A stretch of DNA of 64,000 nucleotides from CAVTOO01 sp963736355. Its GTDB lineage: Bacteria > Pseudomonadota > Alphaproteobacteria > Rhizobiales > Xanthobacteraceae. The notes under the pieces are model-generated. The model saw only the letters and a program-made list of their open reading frames with translations. It was not told the DNA's origin and searched no databases. The translations under genes were made by a program, and so were the position numbers. Of the stretch, positions 31,693-41,539 are shown in pieces. How positions within the stretch are numbered: the first letter of the stretch is position 1; the number at the start of each line of letters is the position of its first letter. The stretch covers positions 62,001 through 126,000 of the forward strand of contig CAVTOO010000021.1 of NCBI GenBank assembly GCA_963736355.1. The letters run 5' to 3'.

Positions 31693-32300
31693 TCAGCTCC
31701 CTTCGCCTTCTCGTCGCCCGGCAGCGCGTAGTCGGCGCCGTCCCAGGGAGACAGAAAATCGAACTTGCGGAATTCCTGATTGAGCTTCACCGGCTCATAG
31801 ACCACGCGCTTCTGCTCGTCGTCGTAACGCACCTCGACGAAGCCGGTCAGCGGGAAGTCCTTGCGCAGCGGATGGCCGTCGAAGCCGTAATCCGTGAGAA
31901 TGCGGCGCATGTCGGGGTGGCCGGTAAAGAGCACGCCATAGAGATCGAACGTCTCGCGCTCGAACCAGTCCGCACCGGGGAACACGCCGATGATCGACGG
32001 CACGCGCGTCGTTTCCGACGCCGGCACCTTGATGCGCACGCGCGTGTTCAGGACCGGCGAGAGGAAATGATAGACGACCTCGAAACGCATTTCGCGCGCC
32101 AGATCGTCGACGGCAGTGACATCGATAAAGCTGAGGAAGCGGAAGCGCGGATCGTCGCGCAGCGTCGTCACGACCTCGACGATGTTCTCGGCGCGGGCGT
32201 GAAGGGTGAGTTCGTTAAACGCGACCGCATGGCCCGTCACCGCCCCCGGCAGCGCCTTCGCAATGGTCTCGCCAAGTGATTGAAGTTGGGCGTCGTCCAT
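31693..32300 (-). CDS. nuoC: NADH-quinone oxidoreductase subunit C, 3' end uncertain
   Basis: 30-kDa-type subunit. The segment FERETFDLYGVLFTGHPDMR is the family signature, followed by RILTDYGFDGHPLRKDFPLTG. The ATG at 32298-32300 is preferred over an in-frame GTG at 32306. The literal frame runs on into nuoD without a stop, producing a false fusion. One missing base near 31696 would end the protein at LPGDEKAKGA with a TGA at 31693; one extra base would instead end it inside nuoD. The end is therefore approximate. A separate protein, not a NuoCD fusion, is expected in this group. Confidence 0.9.
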
Positions 32301-32310
32301 GGCCACTTGC

Positions 32311-32895
32311 TCAGCGTTCGATCGTGCCGATACGGCGAATTTTCTTCTGCAACAGCATCACGCCGTACAGCAGCGCTTCGGCGGTCGGCGGACATCCGGG
32401 AACATAGATATCGACCGGCACGATGCGATCGCAGCCACGCACCACCGAATAGCTGTAGTGGTAGTAGCCGCCGCCATTGGCGCAGGAGCCCATGGAGATG
32501 ACGTAGCGGGGCTCCGGCATCTGGTCGTAGACCTTGCGCAAGGCGGGCGCCATTTTGTTGGTCAGCGTGCCGGCGACGATCATGACGTCGGACTGGCGCG
32601 GCGACGCGCGCGGTGCGAAGCCGAAACGCTCGGCGTCATAACGCGGCATCGACATCTGCATCATCTCGACGGCGCAGCACGCCAGGCCGAACGTCATCCA
32701 CATCAGCGAGCCGGTGCGCGCCCAGGTGATGAGTTCGTCGGTCGAGGTGACAAGGAAGCCCTTGTCGGCGAGTTCGTTGTTCAGACCGGTGAAAAAGCGA
32801 TCGTCCGCCCCCACCGGCTTGCCGGTACGCGGATCAAGAACGCCGGTGGCCGCAGGCGCGACCACCGTCTCGCGGGTCGCAGGGGTCAATCCCAT
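32311..32895 (-). CDS. nuoB: NADH-quinone oxidoreductase subunit B
   Basis: Carries terminal 4Fe-4S cluster N2, which passes electrons to quinone. The adjacent cysteine pair is in TFGLACCAVEMM, the third in ISMGSCANGGGYYHYSY and the fourth in VPVDIYVPGCPPTAEALLYG. 194 residues from ATG 32893-32895 (MGLTPATRETV), overlapping the nuoA stop by about 10 bases; the frame extends seven codons further. No frame break. Confidence 0.95.
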   Translation of the reverse strand: MGLTPATRETVVAPAATGVLDPRTGKPVGADDRFFTGLNNELADKGFLVTSTDELITWARTGSLMWMTFGLACCAVEMMQMSMPRYDAERFGFAPRASPRQSDVMIVAGTLTNKMAPALRKVYDQMPEPRYVISMGSCANGGGYYHYSYSVVRGCDRIVPVDIYVPGCPPTAEALLYGVMLLQKKIRRIGTIER

Positions 32896-33263
32896 TCCAG
32901 CGCACCTTTCTTCCATTCATAGGCAAAGCCGACGGTCAGCACCCCGAGGAACACCATCATCGACCAGAAGCCGGCCGCGCCGAGCTTGCCGAAGGCCACC
33001 GCCCACGGGAACAGGAAGGCCACTTCGAGATCGAAGATGATGAAGAGGATGGCGACGAGATAGAAGCGCACGTCGAACTTCATGCGCGCATCGTCGAACG
33101 CCTCGAAACCGCACTCATAGGCCGAGAGCTTTTCCGGATCGGGCTGCTGGTAGGCGACGATGAAGGGAACGATCAGCAATGCGAGGCCGATGACCAAAGC
33201 GACGCCGATAAAAATGACCAGTGGCAGGTAGCTCTGAATAATGCCGTTGGCCACGCCGTTCAT
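32886..33263 (-). CDS. nuoA: NADH-quinone oxidoreductase subunit A
   Basis: First gene of the nuo operon; 125-residue membrane subunit with three helices. KLSAYECGFEAFDDARMKFD is the conserved loop containing the quinone-gate cysteine, and RFYLVAILFIIFDLEVAFLF is the following helix with its conserved acidic residue. It ends EWKKGALEWD. The 344 bases upstream should contain the operon promoter, but I cannot identify it with confidence. Confidence 0.95.
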   Translation of the reverse strand: MNGVANGIIQSYLPLVIFIGVALVIGLALLIVPFIVAYQQPDPEKLSAYECGFEAFDDARMKFDVRFYLVAILFIIFDLEVAFLFPWAVAFGKLGAAGFWSMMVFLGVLTVGFAYEWKKGALEWD

Positions 33264-33607
33264 GAGACCCGTCCCGAAGCTGTTCGCCGCTGCACAAAAC
33301 GGCTTTGCCGCGTCGCGTGAGATTCGCGAAAACGCCGCATTGGTCGAGGCTTAGCTCACTGTTTAGAACGTTGCAAGACAAGCTGCCGCGATGCTCCACG
33401 GCTGGTTTTGCAGAACGCGGAAGCCTCTCGGGTTGCATCCGGACGAGCCGCCGTGGCCAGGCCGCGCGGGTTCCGGCCGGTCCCTCAGGCTTGTCACAAA
33501 AGCGATTGATCGCCTGCCACAGCCACAGCATGTGGCTGGAGTCGGAGCACTTCAAAGCCGGATTAGGAACGCGCCTGCGGGGAAAATGCCAAGTGTTTGA
33601 AAACACT
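33264..33607. other. intergenic region between nuoA and tRNA-Asp
   Basis: 344 bases without a supported gene. Frames on both strands here lack family features and a coherent start. The nuo operon promoter on the minus strand must lie here or further upstream; I see no clear -35/-10 pair. Confidence 0.5.
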
Positions 33608-33683
33608 GGCGGGAGCGACGGGGCTCGAACCCGCGACCTCCGGCGTGACAGGCCGGCACTCTAACCAACTGAGCTACGCCCCC
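33608..33683 (-). tRNA. tRNA-Asp (anticodon GTC)
   Basis: Minus-strand cloverleaf: acceptor GGGGGCG/CGCTCCC, D-arm TAGCTCAGTTGGTTAGAG, anticodon stem-loop CCGGC-CTGTCAC-GCCGG with anticodon GTC, T-arm GCGGG-TTCGAGC-CCCGT, discriminator G and encoded CCA. Confidence 0.95.
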
Positions 33684-33695
33684 GCGGGCACCAGC

Positions 33696-33724
33696 GACTT
33701 AAAGGCGTGGAAACGTTAAGTCAA
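33696..33724 (-). promoter_or_regulatory. candidate tRNA-Asp promoter
   Basis: Minus strand TTGACT (33719-33724), 17 bases, then TAAGTC (33696-33701), about 12 bases before the tRNA 5' end. The same bases form an inverted repeat GACTTAA...TTAAGTC (33696-33702/33716-33722). The -35 is good and the -10 weak. Confidence 0.45.
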
Positions 33725-33883
33725 GGAGCCGCGGAAGTTACGATGAAAAGGGCGTTTCCAAGGGCATGCAGCGAAAAAATGGCCTGTTTACAGGGGGAAA
33801 CATCATAGGCAGCTGCCCCCCGAATCATTTAAGCCCTGATTTGCAACGAGTTCTGCAACTGTCACCTTTACGAGGAGGGCCAC

Positions 33884-34183
33884 ATGGCGAAAAAAGCAGC
33901 GACACCGACGACCGTTACCCTGAAGCATCTCGCCGCGGCAATTGCCGAAGAGCACGAGATGTCCAAGAAGCAGACCGAGGCAGTTCTCTCCGATCTCGTC
34001 ACGCGCATCACCAAGCACCTCAAGAAGGGCGAGCGCATCCGCATCGTCGGCCTCGGCATCCTGCAGGTCCGCAAGCGTGCGGCACGCATGGGTCGCAACC
34101 CGGCGACCGGCGAAGCCATTCAAATCAAGGCGAGCAAGAAGGTTGCCTTCCGCGCTGCCAAGGAGCTGAAGGAAGCCGTCTAA
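33884..34183 (+). CDS. HU family DNA-binding protein
   Basis: Nucleoid-associated DNA-bending protein, 99 residues. LKHLAAAIAEEHEMSKKQTE forms the dimerisation helices, IRIVGLGILQVRKRAARMGR leads into the beta-arm and RNPATGEAIQIKASKKVAFR is the family signature. A strong Shine-Dalgarno (GAGGAGGG) precedes the ATG. The N-terminus MAKKAATPTTVTLKHL has a short Lys/Ala/Thr extension compared with the roughly 90-residue E. coli HU. It is a single-gene transcript with its own terminator, flanked by two tRNA genes on the other strand. Confidence 0.92.
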   Translation: MAKKAATPTTVTLKHLAAAIAEEHEMSKKQTEAVLSDLVTRITKHLKKGERIRIVGLGILQVRKRAARMGRNPATGEAIQIKASKKVAFRAAKELKEAV

Positions 34184-34215
34184 GCTTTCTCGCCACTCGA
34201 AGCGAACATCGAAAG

Positions 34216-34247
34216 CCCTGCCCGGCAAACGCTGCGGCGGGGTTTTT
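34216..34247 (+). terminator. terminator after HU gene
   Basis: Stem CCCTGCC/GGCGGGG (34216-34222/34236-34242, one G-T pair) with a 13-base loop and TTTTT at 34243-34247, 33 bases after the HU stop. Confidence 0.7.
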
Positions 34248-34271
34248 GCTGTCTTGATGATTCCGAAGGGT

Positions 34272-34347
34272 TGGTGGGCGGTGACGGGATCGAACCGCCG
34301 ACATCCTGCGTGTAAAGCAGGCGCTCTACCAGCTGAGCTAACCGCCC
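34272..34347 (-). tRNA. tRNA-Val (anticodon TAC)
   Basis: Minus-strand cloverleaf: acceptor GGGCGGT/ACCGCCC, D-arm TAGCTCAGCTGGTAGAG, anticodon stem-loop CCTGC-TTTACAC-GCAGG with anticodon TAC, T-arm GGCGG-TTCGATC-CCGTC, discriminator A and encoded CCA. Confidence 0.95.
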
Positions 34348-34408
34348 TCGCCCTCTGTTTAGCCGCTGCGTATCGCCCGGGAAAGCCCGGTCCTGCAAAG
34401 AAAAATGC

Positions 34409-34446
34409 ACAAAGAAAAACGGCGGCGCCAGAGGCACCGCCGTTTT
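34409..34446 (-). terminator. terminator after lon
   Basis: Perfect 10-bp stem AAAACGGCGG/CCGCCGTTTT (34416-34425/34437-34446), followed on the minus strand by TTTTTCTTT, 20 bases after the lon stop. Confidence 0.8.
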
Positions 34447-34466
34447 GATTACTTAGCGGATCGGCT

Positions 34467-36885
34467 TCAATGCGCGGTCAGGCCCGATCCTTCGTCCGTA
34501 TCCGCTGCCGGCGCGCGGGAGGTATCTTCCTCCCACACGATGGCCTTCGGAACACGCACCAGCGCCTTGGCAATCACCTCGTCCATGCGCGCGACCGGAA
34601 TGATCTCGAGGCCGCCCTTGATGGCGTCGGAAATCTCCGACAGATCCTTGGCGTTCTCGTCCGGGATCAGCACCGTCTTGATGCCGCCGCGCGCTGCCGC
34701 GAGCAGCTTTTCCTTCAGGCCGCCGATCGGCAGCACCCGTCCGCGCAGCGTGATTTCGCCGGTCATGGCGAGGTCACGACGCACCGGGATGCCCGTCATC
34801 ACCGACACGATAGCCGTGGCCATGGCCACGCCGGCCGAGGGGCCATCCTTCGGGGTTGCCCCCTCCGGCACGTGGACGTGGATATCGCGGCGATCGAACA
34901 GAGGCGGCTCGACGCCGAAGGCGACCGCGCGCGAGCGGACGTACGACGCCGCCGCCGAAATCGATTCCTTCATCACGTCGCGCAAATTGCCGGTGACCGT
35001 CATGCGGCCCTTGCCGGGCATCATGACACCTTCGATCGTCAGCAACTCGCCGCCCACGTCGGTCCAGGCCAGACCGGTCACGACACCGACCTGATCCGCT
35101 TCCTCGATCTCGCCGTAGCGATACTTCGACACGCCGAGATAATCGCCGAGATTGGGCTCGGTGACCTTCACGGTCTTCTTCTTCGACGTCATCAGTTCCT
35201 TGACCGCCTTGCGGGCCAGCGTCGAAATCTCGCGTTCGAGGTTTCGCACGCCCGCCTCGCGGGTGTAGCGGCGGATCATGAGCAACAATGCGGCGTCGTC
35301 GATCGACCATTCCTTGCTGTCGAGGCCGTGCTTGGCGATCGCGCTCGGGATCAGGTGCTTGCGCGCGATCTCGACCTTCTCGTTTTCGGTGTAGCCGGCG
35401 ATACGGATGATCTCCATGCGGTCCATCAAGGGCGCAGGGATATTCAGCGTGTTCGCCGTGGTGATGAACATCACGTTCGACAGATCGTAATCGACCTCGA
35501 GGTAGTGGTCGCTGAACGTCGAGTTCTGTTCCGGATCGAGGACCTCAAGCAGAGCCGAGGACGGATCGCCGCGGAAATCGGCGCCCATCTTGTCGATCTC
35601 GTCGAGCAGGAACAGCGGATTGGACGTCTTCGCCTTCCGCATCGACTGGATGATCTTGCCCGGCATCGAACCGATATAGGTCCGGCGGTGACCGCGGATC
35701 TCGGCTTCGTCACGCACGCCACCGAGCGAGACGCGCACGAATTCGCGTCCCGTCGCCTTGGCGATGGACTTGCCGAGCGAGGTCTTGCCGACACCCGGAG
35801 GGCCGACCAGGCACAGGATGGGTCCGGTCAGCTTGTTGGCGCGGGTCTGCACCGCCAGATACTCGACGATGCGTTCCTTGACCTTGTCGAGACCGTAGTG
35901 ATCGAGGTCGAGCACGCTCTGCGCGAGGACAAGGTCCTTCTTGATCTTGGACTTCTTGCCCCATGGGATCGACAGCAACCAATCCAGATAGTTGCGCACG
36001 ACGGTGGCTTCCGCCGACATCGGCGACATCTGGCGCAGCTTCTTCAATTCATGCTGCGCCTTTTCGCGCGCTTCCTTGGAGAGCTTGGTCTTGGTGATCT
36101 TCTCTTCCAGATCGGACAGCTCGTCGCGACCGTCTTCGTCGCCGAGTTCCTTCTGGATCGCCTTCATCTGCTCGTTGAGATAGTACTCGCGCTGCGTCTT
36201 CTCCATCTGGCGCTTGACGCGCGTGCGGATACGCTTCTCGACCTGAAGGACCGAGATTTCGCTTTCCATCAGCGCCAGCACCTTTTCAAGGCGCTGCGTG
36301 ACCGACAGCATCTCCAGGATGTTCTGGCGATCCGGAATCTTGACGGCGAGATGCGACGCAACCGTATCGGCGAGCTTGGCGAAGTCGGTGATCTGCTGAA
36401 CGACGCCGACAACCTCGGCCGAGATCTTCTTGTTCAGCTTCACATAGTTCTCGAACTCCGACACGACGGAGCGGCCGAGCGCCTGCGCCTCGACGCGTCT
36501 CAGCGTCGGTATCGGCGAGCAAGGTCGCCTCGACTTCGAAATAATCGGCGCGGTCGGAATAGGTGCCGGACTTGGCGCGCTCAAGGCCCTCGACCAGCAC
36601 CTTCACGGTGCCGTCCGGCAGCTTGAGCAATTGCAGGACGCGCGCGAGCGTGCCGATCTCATAGATCGAGCCGGGCGTCGGATCGTCATCGGAAGCGTTC
36701 TTCTGCGTCGCCAGCAGGATGAACGTGTCGTTCTTCATCACCTCTTCGAGCGCGCGAATGGACTTTTCGCGGCCGACGAAGAGCGGCACGATCATGTGCG
36801 GGAACACAACGATGTCGCGCAACGGCAGAACGGGATAGGACCGGACTTCACCGGGAACGGGAACTGGCTTCGACTTGGTGGTCAT
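34467..36885 (-). CDS. lon: ATP-dependent protease Lon (one extra base)
   Basis: Cytoplasmic AAA+ serine protease that degrades misfolded and regulatory proteins. The N-terminal substrate domain begins MTTKSKPVPVPGEVRSYPVL. Walker A GPPGVGKTSLGKS, Walker B PLFLLDEIDKMG and the protease Ser in TPKDGPSAGVAMATA are present, with the dyad lysine following near IGGLKEKLLAA. The frame breaks near 36500 (GAG-A-CGCGTCGAG); removing one base gives 805 residues. The promoter region upstream has a heat-shock-like candidate. Confidence 0.95.
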
Positions 36886-37215
36886 GGACCGATGTCCTCT
36901 TCCTCTAGTCTTTTTGTGCCCCCCTGCTCGCGATCCCCAACGGGGCAACCGCCGCAAGGTGCTAGTCATCCGGGAAGGGAACAGGCCTCCTTAAGCCGTG
37001 CGCCTCAGGGCGGATACGAATCCTGCCCGGTTCGAGCGAATCTTCGTACTAAATTCGTTGCGATAATAGGTGGAGATCACACAGACGGGTGTCAAGTGAA
37101 CGAAAACCCCTGTCACAGGCGGATTTTTCGTAACAGGACACGTCGCGTCACACACCCGCGGCAGGGCGCAAGACGCGCCCCGCGGAACCACTGACGTCGA
37201 CGTCGGGCCGGGCCT
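36886..37215 (-). promoter_or_regulatory. lon upstream region with candidate heat-shock-type promoter
   Basis: 330 bases between clpX and lon with no gene. The minus strand has CTTGACA (about 37090-37096), 16 bases, then CCACCTATTAT (about 37063-37073). This loosely resembles alphaproteobacterial RpoH promoters (CTTGAA ... CCATNT), which would suit a lon gene. The match is imperfect. Confidence 0.35.
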
Positions 37216-38490
37216 TTACGCGCTGGCGCTGGCCTCGGGCACGCGATTGGAACGGTCGGCGTAGATGTAGAGCGGACGCGCCGTCCCCTCCACCACCTCC
37301 CGCGAAATGACGACTTCCTCGACACCTTCCAGGCCGGGGAGTTCGAACATGGTCTCGAGCAGGATGCCTTCCATGATCGAGCGCAGGCCGCGCGCGCCGG
37401 TCTTGCGCTCGATGGCCTTGCGCGCGATGGCACCCATCGCCTCGTCGGCGAAGGTCAGCTCGATATTCTCCATCTCGAACAGACGCTGATACTGCTTCAC
37501 CAGCGCGTTCTTGGGCTCCATCAGGATCTTCTTGAGCGAAGCCTCGTCGAGATCCTCGAGCGTCGCGACCACCGGCAGGCGGCCGACGAATTCGGGGATC
37601 AGGCCGTACTTCAACAGATCCTCGGGCTCGACTTCATGGAAGATTTCGCCGGTGCGGCGGTCTTCCGGCGCCATGACGGACGCACTGAAGCCGATCGATG
37701 TGCTGCGACCGCGCGCCGAGATGATCTTCTCGAGGCCGGCGAAAGCGCCACCGCAGATGAACAGGATGTTGGTGGTGTCCACCTGCAGGAATTCCTGCTG
37801 CGGATGCTTGCGGCCACCCTGCGGCGGAACGCTGGCAACCGTGCCTTCCATGATCTTCAGGAGCGCCTGCTGCACGCCCTCGCCCGACACGTCGCGGGTG
37901 ATCGAGGGATTGTCGGACTTGCGCGAGATCTTGTCGATTTCGTCGATATAGACGATGCCGCGCTGCGCGCGCTCGACGTTGTAGTCGGCGGACTGCAGCA
38001 GCTTCAGGATGATGTTCTCGACGTCCTCACCGACATAGCCGGCTTCGGTCAGCGTCGTCGCATCGGCCATCGTGAACGGCACGTCGAGGATGCGCGCGAG
38101 CGTCTGCGCGAGCAGCGTCTTGCCCGAACCGGTCGGACCGATCAGCAGGATGTTCGACTTCGCGAGTTCGACGTCGTTGTGCTTGGTCTGGTGATTGAGC
38201 CGCTTGTAGTGATTGTGAACGGCGACCGACAGCACCTTCTTGGCGTGGTCCTGACCGATCACGTAATCATCGAGAACCTTGCGGATTTCCTTCGGCGTCG
38301 GAATGCCGTCGCGCGACTTCACCAGCGAGGACTTGTTCTCCTCGCGAATGATGTCCATGCACAGTTCGACACACTCGTCGCAAATGAAGACCGTCGGGCC
38401 CGCGATAAGCTTGCGCACTTCATGCTGGCTCTTGCCGCAGAACGAGCAATACAGCGTGTTCTTGGAGTCGCTCGTGCCTACCTTGCTCAT
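37216..38490 (-). CDS. clpX: ClpX ATPase, unfoldase subunit of ClpXP
   Basis: 424 residues. The N-terminal zinc-binding domain has C15-x2-C18 and C37-x2-C40 (LYCSFCGK ... FICDECVELC). Walker A GPTGSGKTLLAQ, Walker B GIVYIDEIDKI, the pore loop GYVGED and the ClpP-docking IGF loop (TSIGFSAS region) are visible. ClpX selects, unfolds and feeds substrates to ClpP, including cell-cycle regulators in this class. It lies 411 bases downstream of clpP on the same strand. No frame break. Confidence 0.96.
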   Translation of the reverse strand: MSKVGTSDSKNTLYCSFCGKSQHEVRKLIAGPTVFICDECVELCMDIIREENKSSLVKSRDGIPTPKEIRKVLDDYVIGQDHAKKVLSVAVHNHYKRLNHQTKHNDVELAKSNILLIGPTGSGKTLLAQTLARILDVPFTMADATTLTEAGYVGEDVENIILKLLQSADYNVERAQRGIVYIDEIDKISRKSDNPSITRDVSGEGVQQALLKIMEGTVASVPPQGGRKHPQQEFLQVDTTNILFICGGAFAGLEKIISARGRSTSIGFSASVMAPEDRRTGEIFHEVEPEDLLKYGLIPEFVGRLPVVATLEDLDEASLKKILMEPKNALVKQYQRLFEMENIELTFADEAMGAIARKAIERKTGARGLRSIMEGILLETMFELPGLEGVEEVVISREVVEGTARPLYIYADRSNRVPEASASA

Positions 38491-38901
38491 TCCGTTCTCC
38501 GTCCGCCGTCCCAGCCTGATCGTTCGAGTTCAGGCTGATCCAACTCCTGACCCTCGGGGTTTAGATAGAGCAAATTTCGTACCAAAAAAGCCCTGCCCGC
38601 GGGTACCAATGTCCGAATCGAAGTTAACCGCAGTATTTAGACATATTCGCTGCCGTAACCCCAGCGAAGCATTCTAGGGCGTCGATCATCAAGATTCCAC
38701 TAATCCGATTGCAAGTGCCACGGCCCCGCGAATTGTCGCATCCCCACCAAAGATAGGGGATTTTCGCCGGTTTTAGAGACAGCTTTGCTGGAATTCGGGA
38801 CACCGTTGCAGCTATGCCACGCCGGTTCCCAGCGGTCAGGGAACCCGCTCGGCCGCACCTGTCCGGCCGGGATTGTCCCGGCCGCCCCTCTTGCGACGGC
38901 C
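38491..38901 (-). other. clpP-clpX intergenic region with two perfect hairpins
   Basis: 411 bases without a gene. Just after clpP the minus transcript would fold GGCCGGG/CCCGGCC (38865-38871/38877-38883) and GGTTCCC/GGGAACC (38824-38830/38839-38845), neither followed by a T-run. They could be partial terminators or processing/stabilising structures. A clpX promoter probably lies closer to 38500-38650 but I cannot pin it down. Confidence 0.5.
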
Positions 38902-39534
38902 TTACACCGGTTTGGCGCTGGGATCTTCGGGCCGACGCTCGATCACCTTATCGACGAGACCGAAGTCGCGCGCCATTTCCGAAGTGAGGAAGTTATCGCG
39001 CTCGAGCGCTTCCTCGATCTTCTTCAGCGATTGGCCGGTGTGCTTCACGTAGATCTCATTGAGGCGCTTCTTCATGGCCAGGATCTCCTGGGCATGCAGC
39101 ATGATGTCGGTCGCCTGGCCCTGGAAGCCACCTGACGGCTGATGCACCATGATCCGCGCATTCGGCAGCGCGAAGCGCATGTCCTTGGCGCCGGCCGCGA
39201 GCAGCAGCGAGCCCATCGACGCGGCTTGTCCGGTGCACAGCGTCGACACAGCCGGGCGAATGAACTGCATGGTGTCGTAGATCGCCATGCCCGATGTCAC
39301 CACGCCGCCCGGCGAGTTGATGTAGATCGAGATTTCCTTCTTCGGATTCTCGGCTTCGAGGAACAGCAGCTGGGCGACGACCAGCGTGGCCATGCCGTCT
39401 TCGATCGGGCCGGTAATGAAGATGATGCGCTCCTTCAGGAGACGCGAGAAGATGTCGTAAGCGCGCTCACCACGGTTGGTCTGTTCGACCACCATCGGCA
39501 CGAGGTTCATATAGGTCTCAACCGGATCGCGCAT
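38902..39534 (-). CDS. clpP: ClpP serine protease subunit
   Basis: 210 residues. Catalytic Ser in GQAASMGSLLLAAGA, His in RIMVHQPSGGFQGQA and Asp in the region ALERDNFLTSEMARDFGLVD. IYINSPGGVVTSGMAIYDTM is the oxyanion and handle region. ClpP forms the proteolytic chamber for ClpX and ClpA. It starts MRDPVETYMNLVPMVVEQTN without a long propeptide. Order tig-clpP-clpX-lon on the minus strand is standard for proteobacteria. Confidence 0.96.
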   Translation of the reverse strand: MRDPVETYMNLVPMVVEQTNRGERAYDIFSRLLKERIIFITGPIEDGMATLVVAQLLFLEAENPKKEISIYINSPGGVVTSGMAIYDTMQFIRPAVSTLCTGQAASMGSLLLAAGAKDMRFALPNARIMVHQPSGGFQGQATDIMLHAQEILAMKKRLNEIYVKHTGQSLKKIEEALERDNFLTSEMARDFGLVDKVIERRPEDPSAKPV

Positions 39535-39753
39535 GAAATCACCTGATGTTGGAAGGCATCCTGGAATACCCGGCAGCCGGAGACGGCCGCCGCAAACGCC
39601 CCGCAGAATTGGACTTCACAGATATTCTCTCGCGGGCTTACCGCAAGAGAGGTTGAAGCCGATTCGACCCGCAGGGCAAAGCGAACTTTGCCGCCCGAAC
39701 CGCCTTTTTGGCGGCGACGGTTAACGGTTAAGGTTTGAAAACAGCGGCGCAGC

Positions 39754-41112
39754 TTACGCCTTGCTGTCCTCGTCCTCGGCTTTCAGCAACTCTTCGCGCG
39801 AGACTTTCTTCTCGGAGACCTGTGCCAGTTCGAGGATGAAATCCACGACCTTGTCTTCGTAGAGCGGCGCACGAATCTCGGCCATCGCCTGCGGATTGCG
39901 CTGATAGTATTCCCAGACCTGCTTTTCCTGGCCGGGGAACTGACGCACGCGCTCGGCGAGCACGCGGCCGACTTCCTCATCCGACACGGTCAGCTTGTTC
40001 TTCTCGCCGATCTCGGAGAGCACGAGGCCGAGGCGGACGCGGCGGTCGGCGATCTTGCGATAGTCTTCCTTGGCCTTGTCCTCGGTGGTGTTCTCGTCCT
40101 CGAAGGTGCGCTTGGCCTGCGCCATTTCGGTCTGCACCGACTGCCACAGACCGTTGAATTCCTGATCGACCAGCGAGGTCGGCGGTTCGAACTTGTGGGC
40201 CTCGTCGAGTTGGTCGAGCAGCTTGCGCTTCACGCGCTGGCGGCTTGCGGTGCCGAACTCGGCGGCGACGCGCTCGCGCACGGCGTCCTTGAGCTTGTCG
40301 AGCGATTCAAGGCCAAATCCCTTGGCCATTTCGTCGTCGATCTTGAGCTCCTGCGGAGCCTCGATCAGCGAAACGGTCGTCGCGAACTCGGCGTCCTTGC
40401 CGGCCAGCGTGTCGCTGGCGTAGTTGGTCGGGAACGTCACCTTGATGGTGAGCTCCTCGCCCACCGCGGCGCCGATCAACTGATCCTCGAAGCCCGGAAT
40501 GAAAGTGCCCGAACCGACCGGCACCGGCACGTCCGAAGCGGTGCCGCCTTCGAACGCCTCGCCGCCGATCGTGCCCTTGAACGACACGGTGGCGCGATCG
40601 CCCTTCTCAACCTTGGCGCCCTCGCCCTTCGGCGTATAGCTGCGGTTCTGCTCGCCAAGGCGCGTCAGCGCGTCGGTGATCTCGGTCTCACCGACATCGG
40701 CCACGAGCTTCTCGATCTTGAACGACTTGAAATCGGCGAGCGTGATCGGCGGCACCACTTCGATCGCGACGGTGTAGTCGAGATCGGACTGGCCGCTGAG
40801 CATCTTCTCGATGGCAGCTTCCTCGGTCGGCAGCGTGACCTTGGGCTCGCTCGCGAGCTTGAAGCCGCGCTCGGTGAAGATCTGCGTGTTGGTGTCGCGC
40901 ACCATCTGCTCGATGGTCTCGGCCATGACCGAACGGCCATAGATTTTCTTGAGGTGGCCCGCAGGCACTTTGCCCGGACGGAAGCCGTTCATGCGCACGC
41001 GGTCCTTCATGTCCTTGAGGCGTTCATCGACCTTGGCGTCAAGATCGGCCGCCGGAACGACGATGCGGAACTCGTGCTTCAGACCTTCGGCGAGCGTTTC
41101 GGTGACCTGCAT
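39754..41112 (-). CDS. tig: trigger factor (ribosome-associated chaperone)
   Basis: 452 residues from ATG 41110-41112 (MQVTETLAEGLKHEFRIVV). The ribosome-binding signature is GFRPGKVPAGHLKKIYGRSV, and the FKBP-type PPIase domain is near residues 155-245 (GDRATVSFKGTIGGEAFEGG ... GFEDQLIGAAVGEE). The C-terminal helical arms end in an acidic tail (EELLKAEDEDSKA). The frame stays open upstream through the tRNA-Leu gene, which cannot be coding, so the internal ATG was chosen. No frame break. Confidence 0.95.
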   Translation of the reverse strand: MQVTETLAEGLKHEFRIVVPAADLDAKVDERLKDMKDRVRMNGFRPGKVPAGHLKKIYGRSVMAETIEQMVRDTNTQIFTERGFKLASEPKVTLPTEEAAIEKMLSGQSDLDYTVAIEVVPPITLADFKSFKIEKLVADVGETEITDALTRLGEQNRSYTPKGEGAKVEKGDRATVSFKGTIGGEAFEGGTASDVPVPVGSGTFIPGFEDQLIGAAVGEELTIKVTFPTNYASDTLAGKDAEFATTVSLIEAPQELKIDDEMAKGFGLESLDKLKDAVRERVAAEFGTASRQRVKRKLLDQLDEAHKFEPPTSLVDQEFNGLWQSVQTEMAQAKRTFEDENTTEDKAKEDYRKIADRRVRLGLVLSEIGEKNKLTVSDEEVGRVLAERVRQFPGQEKQVWEYYQRNPQAMAEIRAPLYEDKVVDFILELAQVSEKKVSREELLKAEDEDSKA

Positions 41113-41243
41113 GGCGTCTTTCTTTTCTTCGTCTTTGCGACCAGACCCGGTCGCCGTGAATTGTTCGGCGGCAGCCACGATGCGGCGCGCCAGTTCAAGA
41201 TCGTATGGGCGTTGCGCGCCCGACCGGATCGCCAGCCGGGGCC

Positions 41244-41328
41244 TGGTGCGGGCGGAGGGACTCGAACCCCCACAACTTTCGTCACGGGAACCTAAATCCC
41301 GCGCGTCTACCAGTTCCGCCACGCCCGC
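41244..41328 (-). tRNA. tRNA-Leu (anticodon TAG)
   Basis: Minus-strand 85-base class II tRNA: acceptor GCGGGCG/CGCCCGC, D-arm TGGCGGAACTGGTAGACGC, anticodon stem-loop CGGGA-TTTAGGT-TCCCG (anticodon TAG), a long variable arm, T-arm with GGTTCGAGTCC and encoded CCA. Confidence 0.93.
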
Positions 41329-41539
41329 GAGAGCCTTCAGATGACTTCCCACGGCCTTCGCCGGATGCGCGGCTTGCTTCCGAAGACAGCCGAAAATCGA
41401 GGGAAGGCCAGAAGGCAGAAAACTCCCATCCGGGCGGCGCGGTGTATAGCATGGCCCCGCCCGGGTGCAGCAAAAAAATGCCTCGAAGGAGCGCTCTCCT
41501 CCGGGGGCTTACCGGCACAGGCCCAAAGGACCCAAAATC

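Noticed and set aside
31524..32306. Apparent NuoC extension running into nuoD
   Set aside because: The tail is nuoD sequence in a wrong frame; caused by an indel near the nuoC stop.
33115..33664. Frames on both strands between nuoA and tRNA-Asp
   Set aside because: They overlap nuoA or the tRNA and contain no recognisable domain.
34470..36626. 718-codon open frame on the plus strand
   Set aside because: Exact antisense of lon; composition is that of a shadow frame.
39700..39714. CCGCC-TTTTT-GGCGG hairpin after tig
   Set aside because: Only a 5-bp stem and no T-run following it on the tig strand; too weak to call a terminator.
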